DNA from: Diplolepis rosae
Taxonomy: Eukaryota > Arthropoda > Insecta > Hymenoptera > Diplolepididae
Direction: 5' to 3'
Length of the DNA stretch: 64,000 nt
NCBI GenBank assembly: GCA_030998225.1
Contig: JAPYXD010000715.1
Span: forward strand, 434,001-498,000
Positions 10,791 through 24,300 of the stretch are shown piece by piece (position 1 is the first letter of the stretch; each line of letters opens with the position of its first letter). The position numbers and the translations under genes are program-made. Under the pieces are notes generated by a model. It was given only the letters and a program-made list of their open reading frames with translations, ran no database searches and was not told the origin of the DNA.

Positions 10791-11489
10791 ATATTTTTTT
10801 CCTTATATTTTTTATCCATGGAGGAATATCAATAATTAATCAATATTAGTATAGAATGATCAAGTATATATAAATAAATATTTATGTCATCCAATAATAA
10901 AATGGGATACAAATGAATTTTAAACATTATTTAAGCATGGTAAATTCCAAATTAAAATGTTAATCTTATAAATAATTAAGCAATGCGCAATAATTAAATT
11001 ATTTCTAATATTTACATGTATATAGTTGGAAAATCACCATGCAGATTATGCACTTTATCTATTGGCTACTATTAGCCATTTGCGGTCGTAGTTCTACATG
11101 TAGTTCTATGCAAAATAACTATTAAAATACTTATATGGGTCAGTTAGATGAAAAGAAATGTCCACTAAAAATATAAGGATGTATGAGAATTACAGCGGCG
11201 CGGATTCTGGGTACTTTCGTGCTGTCACCCAATGGAAACGCGTTTTGAGCCAGGAAGCGCGTGTGATTAGAGCCTTAAACATGGGTGGCCAATCAACGAG
11301 GGGCTATACTATGTATGGATCGTTACCCGTTAAAGGAGGGACGCGTATAATGGAAAAGTGCTCTCCTTGTAAACGCGTGAGATGCCTTCTCTTTTCAACG
11401 TATGCAAATTTTCAAACGCATTGATTAATTAATTAATTAATCAGACTAGACTGGATTGCGGTCGGTAATTGAGGTGCGCGCACACTTAA

Positions 11490-12110
11490 TTGAGGTGGGA
11501 ATCTTCCAAAGAGAAGGGAAATCGAGGTAAAGAGCTTAGTTACAGATCCTCGAGATTCATCCCGGTGCCCGCACCCATTAAAGGTAAGTCCTTATTTCCA
11601 GAGGCGTCGAAAAATAGATCGTTGACTCATACGTGTTCACCTACATCAATAGATCAGGTGAACAGTATTTGAGAACCAGATCGTCTATGAACCCCAGCCC
11701 ACCCAATAGATAGGGACTTGTGGGTTAAACTTTTTGTTGATTTTCGTCCGTTTTTTTAAATTTTGGCTCGCGATATTTTGGGGATTTGGTCGCATTTTGT
11801 CGACCTGAGTTGGATTTGTCTACCGACCATTGAGTAGTTAGTACTCGTTAACTTACCTTCTGTTAAGCAATTGTGAAAGCTACTCTCCTCTGAAGGTCAC
11901 ATATTTTTTTTATAAGTTTGTTGAACACGTTCATGAAAATAATAGACTCAAGGGAAGGGCACGCGAGGTCTAAAAGCAAAGGCATTTAAATTATATTTGT
12001 GTTTTTTGTTTCAGACCACCAGAACAGGCTCAATCTTCGGCACAGGGGTTTTTCAAGGTTCCGGTCAAGGTCATCCTGACGTCGCGAGTGACAAGACAAT
12101 AAACTCAAAA
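11490..12110 (+). other. possible two-exon transcript, unrecognised
   Basis: A good splice donor (AAAG followed by GTAAGTCC) lies at about 11584, and a good acceptor (TGTTTTTTGTTTCAG) ends at about 12014. An AATAAA stands about 85 bases further on. The reading upstream is Ser/Arg-rich and I recognise no domain. This is a sequence-signal guess only. It could be a non-coding RNA or a piece of an unknown element. Confidence 0.2.
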
Positions 12111-12893
12111 TAATATATAAGGAAGACATTGAAATGCTTTATTCAATAGAAAAAAATTTATGTCATTATCTTTTGTGGTTTGCTTGCAATAAATTCTTGA
12201 AAATGCGTGTGAAAATCAGACGGCGAACCAGAAGACCCCCTTAATCACACGCACCGAACCCACGAATCAAGATACGCTAAACGGTTCATTTAAATTAAAT
12301 AAATGATCAAAACGTGTGTTTTTCTTATCCTCACACGTTAAAATACGAAATCTTGTTTCACGAAGTTTTCCCCCTTTGTGTAACCCAAACTACGGATTTA
12401 AAATGAGTATTTTTGAGCCAAAATAGGCCCAAATCGCTTTTAAAAAACATTGAAATCATTAAATCAAAAATCTTGAAAAGGTCCAAATGTTTCAACTGGT
12501 ACCCAACGTGGGGCACAAAGGTTATTAAATCGGAAAATTTCGTGAAAATCGCAAAATTTGTATGTTTAAAACGGTATAAATCTGTATAACGGGCGGAAAT
12601 TTTCTATATGGCCCTGGCATTTTCGTCTTCTGAAATCTGGAATTCCTGGTCAAATAGTCGTGCTATTACTTTCAAAATAATTTGCCACCGGGTGCATGAT
12701 TAATATTTCAATATTAATTTCATCTGTACGGTGATAGGAAATATCCTTGCATGCGAATTTTTTACTATATATATATATATATACAATAAAATAAAATCAC
12801 CATATCAACCATATGGTCTGGTTGATCCATAGCCTTAAGTAGAAGATGTAAATATAGTGTCGACTAAAGAAAATATTTGTTCATTTACTGCCC
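12111..12893. other. unassigned AT-rich interval
   Basis: No gene, repeat family or motif is recognised apart from a short (TA)n run near 12764-12783. Confidence 0.5.
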
Positions 12894-13200
12894 TAGCGAA
12901 CCAGCTGAACGATACATATACGCTCCAGCACAAACCTAGCGTAAACTAGCAATATAACTCATAAAAACAACAAAATAAATATTTAACTTGTTTGTATTCT
13001 TATTCTACATTGAAATTAGCGTTGAAAGGTAATAGAGATATGCAATAGTTTTATTTATTAACGCTAAAAATTTTAAGAATATAATGTCTGTGCTTGAACT
13101 TTGCTAAAGGCAACTTCAAGCGCAACGCCTAAGCATTTGGTGCGCGAAATTTAAAAACATAATTAAAGATTGGAAAATGCAAATTTGTTAAATTAATGTA
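12894..13200. repeat. outer inverted repeat A, left copy
   Basis: This segment matches 63400-63657 in inverted orientation at roughly 80 percent by eye, including AGCGAACC, AATATAACTCAT, TTAACGCTAAAAATTT and ACTTCAAGCGCAAC blocks. It marks a relationship between the two sides of the giant foldback region. Confidence 0.65.
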
Positions 13201-13301
13201 TTGAATAATAAAATTTTTATGGTAGCCGGCGCACAAAATGAGCGTGTTCTACTGCTTACGATTTGAGTGTAACATCTCTTTTTTCAAGCGGCGTGCGTGT
13301 A

Positions 13302-13340
13302 CCTGCCTATATAATGTTGGGCCTCGCAGTAGAACAGTAT
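13302..13340 (+). promoter_or_regulatory. possible TATA promoter at the left arm edge
   Basis: TATATAA at about 13303 is followed roughly 25-30 bases later by an initiator-like ACAGTATT. A GTAAGT donor-like site lies at about 13489 in the arm. This could drive transcription into the foldback or the THAP gene, but it rests on consensus signals only. Confidence 0.2.
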
Positions 13341-13750
13341 TGTCGTTGAGTGAAGATAGGTATAGAGGAGACATCGAGGGCGATTGAATGGTCTAAACCT
13401 TGCGGGGAAAGACGCCAGGGGTAGGTAAAGATCCAAACCCGAACACGAGGATCGACACTTTCGAAAATCGCCAAAATCTCACGGATAAGAAGTAAGTTGT
13501 AGGAGTAAGGCCGAAACTTGTGTTGGTGAGTCTGCTGTATTCGTGATGGGTCAGGTAGTCCTCGTCAGGGCAGGTCGACCTCTAATGTATTGGGTGTCCC
13601 CGTAGGATAGTTCATGTGCGGTGGTGTACGCGGCGCTAGTTGTCGGAAGCGGGCGGAGTGCGGCAAAGGGAACGGCTTCGTATGAGTTCCGCCATTGTTG
13701 TATACATGTATCAACAATTCGTACGCGATCGCGCTTTATAATCATTTAAA

Positions 13751-15896
13751 ATGAATTCGAAGTACGAAATTCAGTGTGCTGTGAGTGGGTGTACCTCCAA
13801 AAGGGGTCGGAAGAACAATGTGTCAATTCATAGGTTTCCGAAGAAAGAAAATGCCGGACAACGATGGATAGAAGCATGCTCATTCCCTACTTGTCGAGGT
13901 TAGGATACCTCGAAGTACTAGAAAGACAATTTCCTATTTGTCATCGACATTTTTCCGTCGTTAAATTTACCGTCGTGTAGTGATGTGTCGAGTGGAAGTG
14001 ATGTGAACATTAAACCGGCGAGTGTTTCTTCCCCATCAGACTTCGAAATTTTTATTCCCGAAGTAGAAAAACCTGCAGAAGGCACACGAGACTTTGAAGA
14101 AAGTAGCGTGCAGTTTGCACACGTAAGTAACAATATTTTTAATTTCATACGATATTGTATATAATTTCAAACTTTTCGACTCTGATCAGAGTCCTCATTA
14201 GTGATCTTTATTTCTAAAATTTTAAGTGCAATAAATAAAATATTACATATATGAGCCCTATTTCGAAGTAAACTTCGAAAATGTGAAAAAATGTAAAAAT
14301 CGTAAGAAAATTTACATAAAATAGTACAAGAAACTTCGATGAAGTATCTAAAACTTCCTTAGGAATGACAATAAAATTCTAGCACGTAATTTTGAGATAC
14401 CAAACTAAAAAAGTAGTATATACACTACCGGTCAAAATTATTTATTCACCTACTGTGTTAGCTATTCTTAAAGTGTCTTAATTTTTATAATTATTTAAAT
14501 TTTGCATCTAGTGAGCCCAAGTTGAAGGCAAAATGATAATTTTATAAGAATATATTTCAAAAAACGCCAAATTTCGATCTTTTTGAATAAATATTAATAA
14601 CACTGAAATTAATTAAGACCTTTAAACGTTTCTGGTCTCATTTTGAAGGTTACTCTTCATTGTATTTTGTTAACTTATCAAAATATTTTTAGAATTTTTC
14701 TTTTGGATTCTACCCTGGGGTCAAACATGGTACAAACATGTCGAAAATTTTCAAATGAAGACAGTAGTCTATAAATTTTATTAAAATATGATACACATTG
14801 GTTTTTAAAAATTTCTTGTAAGTAGCTACACATTTTAAAAATTTTATGACCTTTTTGTATCATTTTTGACGCCGGGTAGAATCCAGGAAAAAAAATCTGA
14901 AAATATCTTGATTAGTTAGCAAAATACTATGAAAACCTACTATTTAAATGAGACAAAAAACTTTTAAAAATCTTAATTAATTTCAGAGTTGTTAATATTT
15001 TTCAGAATGATTGAAATTTCAAGTTTTCTGAAATATTTTTTTATAAAATTAACATTTTGTTATTTTTTCTGATTTTTCTAAATCATTTCAGTCGATTATG
15101 TCGATCATTAGAAGAGTGTATCACTGTACGTGACAACGGAACTCTACTATATCGACCTTATCAACCTCTGATTTAGAATTAATCCAACGTTATTTAAAAC
15201 TAGATGGTATTTTCCAATATAAATTGAAGAAATTTTTCTGTGAAAAAAAAAATTTCTTCAATTTTGTTATTTAGTTTATTTTATTATTTTTTATTTTGTT
15301 TTATTTGTTATTTGCAAAATTTTATTAACTTTTATCTTATGATAGAGAAAAAAATTTCAACTTGTTATTATAAAAATTAAGACACTTTAGGAATAGCTTA
15401 AACAACACGTGAACAAATAATTTCGACCGGCAGTGTACTTCTGTCTAAATGTTACTGAAGATATAGATGCAAGTACATATATAGTATAAAATTACAAAGG
15501 ATTATTTATGAAAAAATAGCTGAGAATTGCCAATACAAATTCCACAATGTCAGAAATTCCCACCACAATTTCGCGAAACATATGACTGGAGTTTTATTTT
15601 ATAAAATTTATTTTTATTTATTTTATAAAATACCTACGAAATAAATTTCAAATATTCATATAAATTAAATGCTTTTAATCTATATTCCAGAAAAAAGAAT
15701 CAGAAGATATCCCAGAAGCAGGAAGCAGCAAGGATGTATTTGGAGAAGACTTTCACACAACACCGAAGAGAGCTATCTCGACCCCACAAAGTGTTCGATT
15801 ATCTTGTAGTACAAAAATCAAAGCAAAATGTGCTAAGCAACTATATTTTCTGAACATAAAAATACAAATTACAGATATTTTTGATTTTTATTTATG
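13751..15896 (+). pseudogene. THAP-domain transposase-like gene, broken
   Basis: From ATG 13751 the protein begins MNSKYEIQCAVSGC, then SIHRFPKKENAGQRWIEACS. This gives the THAP pattern C-x-x-x-C, HRFP and W. A stop at 13901 and frame shifts separate it from the second zinc half FPICHRHFS (13930-13956). The frame then continues with an acidic Ser-rich stretch to a donor CACAC/GTAAGTAAC at 14122. An acceptor (ATATTCCAG) at 15691 leads into an exon reading KKESEDIPEAGSSKDVFGED and ending at a stop near 15894. THAP domains bind the ends of P elements. Here the catalytic part is missing and the domain itself is broken. It could instead be a captured host THAP gene. Confidence 0.7.
14423..15435. 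mobile_element. Tc1/mariner-type foldback MITE
   Basis: The ends are CACTACCGGTCAAAATTATT at 14423 and its inverted partner ending GACCGGCAGTG at 15435, each next to TA. Inverted similarity continues inward (CTATTCTTAAAGTGTCTTAA with its partner near 15390; blocks around 14630-14710 with 14870-14990), so the whole kilobase folds on itself. It sits in the intron of the THAP gene. No transposase is encoded. Confidence 0.8.
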
Positions 15897-16279
15897 ACGA
15901 GAAAACCATGATTTAAGGCAAAATTGTGTAAATGTAATTAAAGAGTGAGTTGATATCAACATAACTTCTCAATCTTGAATTAAATTTTCACAATTTTGCG
16001 CTAAATCTTCAATTTCCTTTTAATTTTATTTGAATATATTCTTTGTAACACATTTAAAGAACCTACGTATGCATGTATATGCACTAACACGTGCACACAT
16101 AATGGTAGTTCATGCGCAGTGCTGTACGCGGCGCTAGTTGCTAACGGTCCACCACCTTTCCATTAGGTTTGCACGGCCTGGTCCTCGTCAATTCAACCCT
16201 AGCTTGTCGACAAGATTTTACAAATTAGCTTTTTACCTCTTTTCCTTCTACTTCGCTCTTTACTAATCTTTTCCTAAGA

Positions 16280-16295
16280 TCGGATATATATTTAA

Positions 16296-16330
<35 letters not shown>

Positions 16331-16540
16331 TAATATATAAAATATTTTATAATATAATACATATATAAAATATTTTATATTATAAATTTTTTAATAGAAT
16401 ATATATAAAAATATTTTATATTATAAATGTTATAAAATAATATATGTATAAAGTATTTTTTATTATAAATTTTATAATATAATATATATATAAAATATTT
16501 TATATTATAAATTTTTGTATTATAATATATAAAAGAACAA
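16280..16540. repeat. TA-rich low-complexity block
   Basis: Simple TA runs and repeated blocks such as AAAATATTTTATATTATAAA fill this block. The same text occurs inverted near 33050-33183 and after each LTR of the retroelement (33946-34111 and 49587-49751), which shows the retroelement landed inside it. Confidence 0.8.
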
Positions 16541-18390
16541 TTTATTGAAATTAACAATTTCTTTTTTTGAAATTAATTACATATTTATTGACAAATTGTT
16601 TTCAATATTCTTTCATTATCTTGATTACAATAATGAAGACATAAAGAAAATGGAAATAAATTATCAATGATGATATTTTGAAAGTTTAATATTCATAAAA
16701 TATAATTTTCCTTTATACAATATGGTTACAAAATTAATATACTCTATAGGGATACAATAATAATCGATTTTTTAAAGAAATTTACAATTCTCAGAGAAAT
16801 TAAAATTAAAAAAAAGTATTCCTCTTAATATATAATAATTTATTAGAGAATGTAAATGAACAGCTTCAGATCTAAAGTTATTTTATAGACTTTGAAAGTA
16901 AGATAGGCGGAAGGGCTCTTTTACGTCTATTTAATAGTTACTGTAAAGCAGCATCGTAATTATAAAGAACCATCTCTTCGATCGTCATCTTTTCAGATTA
17001 TAAATCTCAAATCCACCTATCTGCAGATGCAAAGTATAGGCGTTATGAAAGAATTTTTACAAAGGATTAATAAAATCTTAACTTAGTTTTCAGATCTACA
17101 GAATTATGACATGAATGAACATTATTATTTGTACAAATACATCAATATTTTTCTTTGAATTTAAAAAATTTGATTGTAAACTAATCCCTGTAAATTATCT
17201 GACTTATTTCAATCAATTCAATTCACAATTTTTTTGGAAGTTATTACATATTACAAACCAAAAATAAAAAATGAATCATTTTAATTATATCGTGACATGT
17301 TTCCGTACATGTTCAATGTTTTATTGACCCACAATAATAATTTTGTAATAGTTAATTTGGCATGGGGTCAGTTTTGATACGGATTTATTTTTTTAAAATT
17401 AAGTGATAGAACACATAAAAAATACAAAAGGCAAACGTTTCGGCCACAAATGGGGGCCCTCTTCAGTGCCAATTAGCTTAATAGTAACCTTTAAATATTT
17501 ATTAACTAAGACATGCAATTAAGAAATATATGGTATTTTTTGTTTTTTTGTTTTTTTCTTTTTGCTTATTAATTAAAAATAGAGTAAACATGCAGAAAAA
17601 CTTATGAGTAAGTGAGTTTCTAGGTGTGAAGAACCAGGCCGTTCCAAAAACTGCTCCAACAAGTAATCCTCTCCCACAGGAACCGTGAAAAATGCGGTCG
17701 CGGAACGCACTCCCTCAAGGGCACATATATAAACACAATTATGTCAAACCAGAAAGAAACAACACACGGGAGAATATAACGTGGGTCCTTGGTAAAGCAC
17801 GCACAGCAAACCACACATATGCACGAGCACCAGAAGTAAAGGACACTGAAGTTAAAACAATCAGAACATTGCAATTGGTACAGAAAAATTTATTTATTTT
17901 CTCAAAAACCACAGAGATGACAGACGGATGTAAGTCCACCACTCTGCCACATGGCTAGAAGAAAACTGATTTGGGAATAACTCGTGTTTAGGAAGACAAG
18001 TGTTCAGAGTTTGACGTATATGGAGAGCATTCTCCATGATAGGTCAGGTTCCAACACCAAGGGTTATACACAGTCAAAATTTACTTTAATGTCCCCGGCA
18101 CTTGAGATTTCTATGTGCTCAAGCGTCCAAGGAAAGCAAACCCCTACCACGTGTTCGAAGAATTCTGTAAGGAAAGGCACTCAATACGGTCCCGGCGTCG
18201 TAAAAATTAAACACATTTTTGTGGATATAGAAAGTAAAATGCAGCTAAGGTGGAAAATCACGAAAAATTAATTTCCTGGTTTTTCGAAACCTCTGATTCT
18301 TAATAACTGGAACCCGGAAAAATACAATATTAAGTTTATAAGTATGATGTCCGAGTTTTTCGGATTATAAGACTGCTGTAAAGTGGTAAA
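16530..18390. repeat. outer arm of the giant foldback, left
   Basis: This block is an inverted, collinear copy of about 31666-33060 with only scattered differences and a few short indels by eye. It encodes nothing I recognise. ORFs of 67-88 residues near 17620-17958 recur as mirror images in the right arm and show no domain. Confidence 0.85.
17437..17466 (-). ncRNA. hammerhead-ribozyme-like core, left arm
   Basis: On the minus strand the sequence runs CTGAAGA, a GGCC-paired stem-loop, then GAAAC. This has the CUGANGA and GAAA boxes of a hammerhead core around a stem II. Such motifs occur in Penelope-like elements and other repeats. A good stem III and cleavage triplet are not obvious. A repeat-borne look-alike is quite possible. 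Confidence 0.25.
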
Positions 18391-21300
18391 ATATTACGCG
18401 AGCTATTCAAACTCTGATTTGAATAGAGAGATCAATTAATACGGTAGCACTACGGATTCTGAGACTAATAAAAAGTTGCAAAGTGATGCGCGAGCACTTC
18501 AGACTCTGACTTTAAGTGAGGTGGCCAAGTAATGCGCGAGTTCTTGGGAGTATGAGAATTTTTATAAAGTGGCCAAGTAATACGCGAGATTTCCTGACTC
18601 TGACTTTAAGTAAGGTGGCCAAGTAATGCGTGAATTCTTAGGAGTATAAGAATTTTTATAAAGTGGCCAAGTAATACGCGAGATTTCCGGGCTCTGACTT
18701 AAAATAAGGTGGCCAAGTAATGCGCGAGTTCTTAGGAGTATAAGAGTTTTTATAAAGTGGCAAAGTAATACGCGAGATTTCCCGACTCTGACTTTAAGTA
18801 AGGTGATCAAGTAATGCGCGAATTCTTAGGAGTAAGAGAATTGTTATAAAGTGGCCAACTAATACGCGAGATTTCCGAACTCTGACTTAAAGTAAGGTGG
18901 CCAAGTAATGCGCGAATTCTTAGGAGTGTAAGAATTTTTATAAAGTGGCCAAGTAATGCGCGAGATTTCCGTACTATGACTTTAAGTAAGGTGGCCAAGT
19001 AATACGCGAATTCATAGGAGTATAAGAATTTTTCTAAAGTGGCCAAGTAGTACGCGAGTTAAACGAAGTCTGTCTTAAAAAGAGTGGCCAAGTAATGCGC
19101 GAATTCTTAGGAGTATAAGAATTGTTATAAAGTGGCAAAGTAATACGCGAGATTTCCCGACTCTGACTTTAAGTAAGGTGATCAAGTAATGCGCGAATTC
19201 TTAGGAGTATAAGAATTGTTATTACGTGGCCAACTAATACGCGAGAATTCCGGACTCTGACTGAAAGTAAAGTGGCCAAGTAATGCGCGAGTTCTTAGGA
19301 GTATAAGAATTTTTATAAGTGGCCAAGTAATACGCGAGTTAAACGCAGTCTGTCTTGAAAAGAGTGGCCAAGTAATGCGCGAATTCTTAGGAGTAAGAGA
19401 ATTGTTATAAAGTGGCCAAATAATACGCGAGATTTCCGAACTCTGACTTAAAGTAAGGTGGCCAAGTAATGCGCGAATTCTTAGGAGTGTAAGAATTTTT
19501 ATAAAGTGGCCAAGTAATGCGCGAGATTTCCGTACTATGACTTTAAGTAAGGTGGCCAAGTAATACGCGAGTTCTTAGGAGTATAAGAGTTTTTATAAAG
19601 TGGCAAAGTAATACGCGAGATTTCCCGACTCTGACTGTAAGTAAGGTGATCAAGTAATGCGCGAATTCTTAGGAGTATAAGAATTGTTATTACGTGGCCA
19701 ACTAATACGCGAGATTTCCGGACTCTGACTGAAAGTAAGGTGGCCAAGTAATGCGCGAGTTCAATTGACCTCATGACTGACATAAATACATAAGTGGCCT
19801 CATAATACGCGAGTTAGACGAAGCCTGTCCTGAAAAGAGTGGCCAAATAATGCGCGAGATTTCCGGACTCTGACTTTAAGTAAGGTGGCCAAGTAATGCG
19901 CAAGTTCTTAGGTGTATAAGAATTTTTATAAGTAGCCAAGTAATATGCGAGTTAAACGCAGTCTGTCTTGAAAAGAGTGGCCAAGTAATGCGCGAATTCT
20001 TAGGAGTAAGAGAATTGTTATAAAGTGGCCAAATAATACGCGAGATTTCCGAACTCTGACTTAAAGTAAGGTGGCCAAGTGATGCGCGAATTCTTAGTAG
20101 TGTAAGAAGTTTTATAAAGTGGCCAAATAATGCGCGAGATTTCCGGACTCTGACTTTAAGTAAGGTGGCCCAGTAATACGCGAGTTCTTAGGAGTATAAG
20201 AATTTTTATAAGTAGCCAAGTAATACGCGAGTTAAACGAAGTCTGTCTTAAAAAGAGTGGCCAAGTAATGCGCGAATTCTTAGGAGTGTAAGAATTTTTA
20301 TAAAGTGGCCAAGTAATGCGCGAGATTTCCGTACTCTGACTTTAAGTAAGGTGGCCAAGTAATGCGCGAGTTCTTAGGAGTATAAGAGTTTTTATAAAGT
20401 GGCAAAGTAATACGCGAGATTTCCGGACTCTGACTTAAAGTAAAGTGGCCAAGTAATGCGCGAGTTCTTAGGATTATAAGAATTTTTCTAAAGTGGCCAA
20501 GTAATACGCGAGATTTCCGGACTCTGACTTTAAATAAGGTGGCCAAGTAATGCGCGAATTCAATGGACCTCATGACTGACATAAATACATAAGTGGCCTC
20601 GTAATACGCGAGTTAGACGAAGCCTGTCCTGAAAAGAGTGGCCAAATAATGCGCGAGATTTCCGGACTCTGACTTTAAGTAAGGTGGCCAAGTAATGCGC
20701 GAGTTCTTAGGAGTATAAGAATTTTTATAAGTAGCCAAGTAATACGCGAGTTAAACGAAGTCTGTCTTAAAAAGAGTGGCCAAGTAATGCGCGAATTCTT
20801 AGGAGTGTAAGAATTTTTATAAATTGGCCAAGTAATGCGCGAGATTTCCGTACTCTGACTTTAAGTAAGGTGGCCAAGTAATACGCGAACTCATAGGAGT
20901 ATAAGAATTTTTCTGAAGTGGCCAAGTAATACGCGAGATTTCCGGACTCTGATTAAAGTAAAGTGGCCAAGTAATGCGCGAGTTCTTAGGATTATAAGAA
21001 TTTTTCTAAAGTGGCCAAGTAATACGCGAGATTTCCGGACTCTGACTTTAAATAAGGTGGCCAAGTAATGCGCGAATTCTTAGGAGTATAAGAATTTTTC
21101 TAAAGTGGCCAAGTAATACGTGAAAATTCCGTACTCTGACTTAAAGTAAAGTGGCCAAGTAATGCGCGAGTTCTTAGGAGTATAAGAATTTTTATAAGTG
21201 GCCAAGTAATACGCGAGTTAAGCGAAGACTGTCTTGAAAAGAGTGGCCAAGTAATGCGCGAATTTTTAGGAGTAGAAGAATTGTTATAAAGAGGCCAACT

Positions 21301-24300
21301 AATACGCGAGATTTCCGAACTCTGACTTAAAGTAAGGTGGCCAAGTAATGCGCGAGTTCTTAGGATTATAAGAATTTTTCTAAAGTGGCCAAGTAATACG
21401 CGAGATTTCCGGACTCTGACTTTAAATAAGGTGGCCAAGTAATGCGCGAATTCTTAGGAGTATAAGAATTTTTCAAAAGTGGCCAAGTAATACGCGAGAT
21501 TTCCGGACTCTGACCTTAAGTAAGGTGGCCAAGTAATGCGCGAGTTCAATGGACCACAGGACTGATATAAATACTGATATAAATAAGTGGTCTCGTAATA
21601 CGCGAATTAGACGAAGCCTGTCCTGAAAAGAGTGGCCAAGTAATGCGCGAATTCTTAGGAGTGTAAGAATTTTTATAAAGTGGCCAAGTAATGCGCGAGA
21701 TTTCCGTACTCTGACTTTAAGTAAGGTGGCCAAGTAATACGCGAACTCATAGGAGTATAAGAATTTTTCTGAAGTGGCCAAGTAATACGCGAGATTTCCG
21801 GACTCTGACTTAAACTAAAGTGGCCAAGTAATGCGCGAGTTCTTAGGATTATAAGAATTTTTCTAAAGTGGCCAAGTAATACGCGAGATTTCCGGACTCT
21901 GACTTTAAATAAGGTGGCCAAGTAATGCGCGAATTCTTAGGAGTGTAAGAATTTTTATAAAGTGGCCAAGTAATGCGCGAATTCTTAGGAGTATAAGAAT
22001 TGTTATAAAGTGGCCAACTAATACGCGAGATTTCCGGACTCTGACTTAAAGTAAGGTGGCCAAGTAATGCGCGAATTCTTAGGAGTGTAAGAATTTTTAT
22101 AAAGTGGCCAAGTAATGCGCGAGATTTCCGTACTATGACTTTAAGTAAGGTGGCCAAGTAATACGCGAATTCATAGGAGTATAAGAATTTTTCTAAAGTG
22201 GTCAAGTAGTACGCGAGTTAAACGAAGTCTGTCTTAAAAAGAGTGGCCAAGTAATGCGCGAATTCTTAGGAGTATAAGAGTTTTTATAAAGTAGCAAAGT
22301 AATACGCGAGATTTCCGGACTCTGACTGAAAGTAAAGTGGCCAAGTAATGCGCGAGTTCAATTGACCTCATGACTGACATAAATACATAAGTGGCCTCAT
22401 AATACGCGAGTTAGACGAAGCCTGTCCTGAAAAGAGTGGCCAAATAATGCGCGAGATTTCCGGACTCTGACTTTAAGTAAGGTGGCCAAGTAATGCGCAA
22501 GTTCTTAGGTGTATAAGAATTTTTATAAGTAGCCAAGTAATATGCGAGTTAAACGCAGTCTGTCTTGAAAAGAGTGGCCAAGTAATGCGCGAATTCTTAG
22601 GAGTAAGAGAATTGTTATAAAGTGGCCAAATAATACGCGAGATTTCCGAACTCTGACTTAAAGTAAGGTGGCCAAGTGATGCGCGAATTCTTAGTAGTGT
22701 AAGAAGTTTTATAAAGTGGCCAAATAATGCGCGAGATTTCCGGACTCTGACTTTAAGTAAGGTGGCCCAGTAATACGCGAGTTCTTAGGAGTATAAGAAT
22801 TGCTATAAAGTGGCCAACTAATACGCGAGATTTCCGGACTCTGACTTAAAGTAAAGTGGCCAAGTAATGCGCGAGTTCTTAGGATTATAAGAATTTTTCT
22901 AAAGTGGCCAAGTAATACGCCAGTTCTTAGGATTATAAGAATTTTTCTAAAGTGGCCAAGTAATACGCGAGATTTCCGGACTCTGACTTTAAATAAGGTG
23001 GCCAAGTAATGCGCGAATTCAATGGACCTCATGACTGACATAAATACATAAGTGGCCTCGTAATACGCGAGTTAGACGAAGCCTGTGATGAAAAGAGTGG
23101 CCAAATAATTCGCGAGATTTCCGGACTCTGACTTTAAGTAAGGTGGCCAAGTAATGCGCTAGTTCTTAGGAGTATAAGAATTTTTATAAGTAGCCAAGTA
23201 ATACGCGAGTTAAAAGAAGTCTGTCTTAAAAAGAGTGGCCAAGTAATGCGCGAATTCTTAGGAGTGTAAGAATTTTTATAAAGTGGCCAAGTAATGCGCG
23301 AGATTTCCGTACTCTGACTTTAAGTAAGGTGGCCAAGTAATACGCGAACTCATAGGAGTATAAGAGTTTTTCTGAAGTGGCCAAGTAATACGCGAGATTT
23401 CCGGACTCTGATTAAAGTAAGGTGGCCAAGTAATACGCGAGTTCTTAGGAGTATAAGAGTTTTTATAAAGTGGCAAAGTAATACGCGAGATTTCCCGACT
23501 CTGACTGTAAGTAAGGTGATCAAGTAATGCGCGAATTCTTAGGAGTATAAGAATTGTTATTACGTGGCCAACTAATACGCGAGATTTCCGGACTCTGACT
23601 GAAAGTAAGGTGGCCAAGTAATGCGCGAGTTCAATTGACCTCATGACTGACATAAATACATAAGTGGCCTCATAATACGCGAGTTAGACGAAGCCTGTCC
23701 TGAAAAGAGTGGCCAACTAATACGCGAGATTTCCGGACTCTGACTTTAAGTAAGGTGGCCAAGTAATGCGCAAGTTCTTAGGTGTATAAGAATTTTTATA
23801 AGTAGCCAAGTAATATGCGAGTTAAACGCAGTCTGTCTTGAAAAGAGTGGCCAAGTAATGCGCGAATTCTTAGGAGTAAGAGATTTGTTATAAAGTGGCC
23901 AACTAATACGCGAGATTTCCGAACTCTGACTTTAAGTAAGGTGGCCAAGTAATGCGCGAGTTCTTAGGATTATAAGAATTTTTCTAAAGTGGCCAAGTAA
24001 TACGCGAGTTCTTAGGATTATAAGAATTTTTCTAAAGTGGCCAAGTAATACGCGAGATTTCCGGACTCTGACTTTAAATAAGGTGGCCAAGTAATGCGCG
24101 AATTCAATGGACCTCATGACTGACATAAATACATAAGTGGCCTCGTAATACGCGAGTTAGACGAAGCCTGTCCTGAAAAGAGTGGCCAAGTAATGCGCGA
24201 ATTCTTAGGAGTATAAGAATTGTTATAAAGTGGCCAAGTAATGCGCGAGTTTTCCGTACTCTGACTTTAAGTAAGGTGGCCAAGTAATACGCGAATTCAT

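Larger units (their letters stand above)
13568..16181 (+). mobile_element. P-superfamily DNA transposon remnant
   Basis: A direct repeat TCCTCGTCA flanks it (13559-13567 and 16182-16190), while the right arm of the palindrome carries the uninterrupted site once (near 49897). This gives an empty-site comparison. P elements make 8-bp duplications. Ends resemble each other in inverted orientation (CAGGTCG... and CAGGCCG..., then CCTAATG). A 34-bp subterminal direct repeat containing GTACGCGGCGCTAGTTG lies at 13608-13641 and 16108-16141. It contains a THAP-domain gene, the DNA-binding module of P transposases. The RNase-H-like catalytic body is absent, so it is a deleted, non-autonomous copy. Confidence 0.7.

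Noticed and set aside
11158..11424. 88-residue ORF
   Set aside because: No recognisable domain, mixed composition, and no neighbour or repeat to support it.
17620..17958. Overlapping ORFs of 67-88 residues (mirrored at 32094-32432)
   Set aside because: The ORFs lie on both strands of one repeat block, are Cys-rich or hydrophobic by composition only, and have no domain. Their survival in both arms follows from arm identity.
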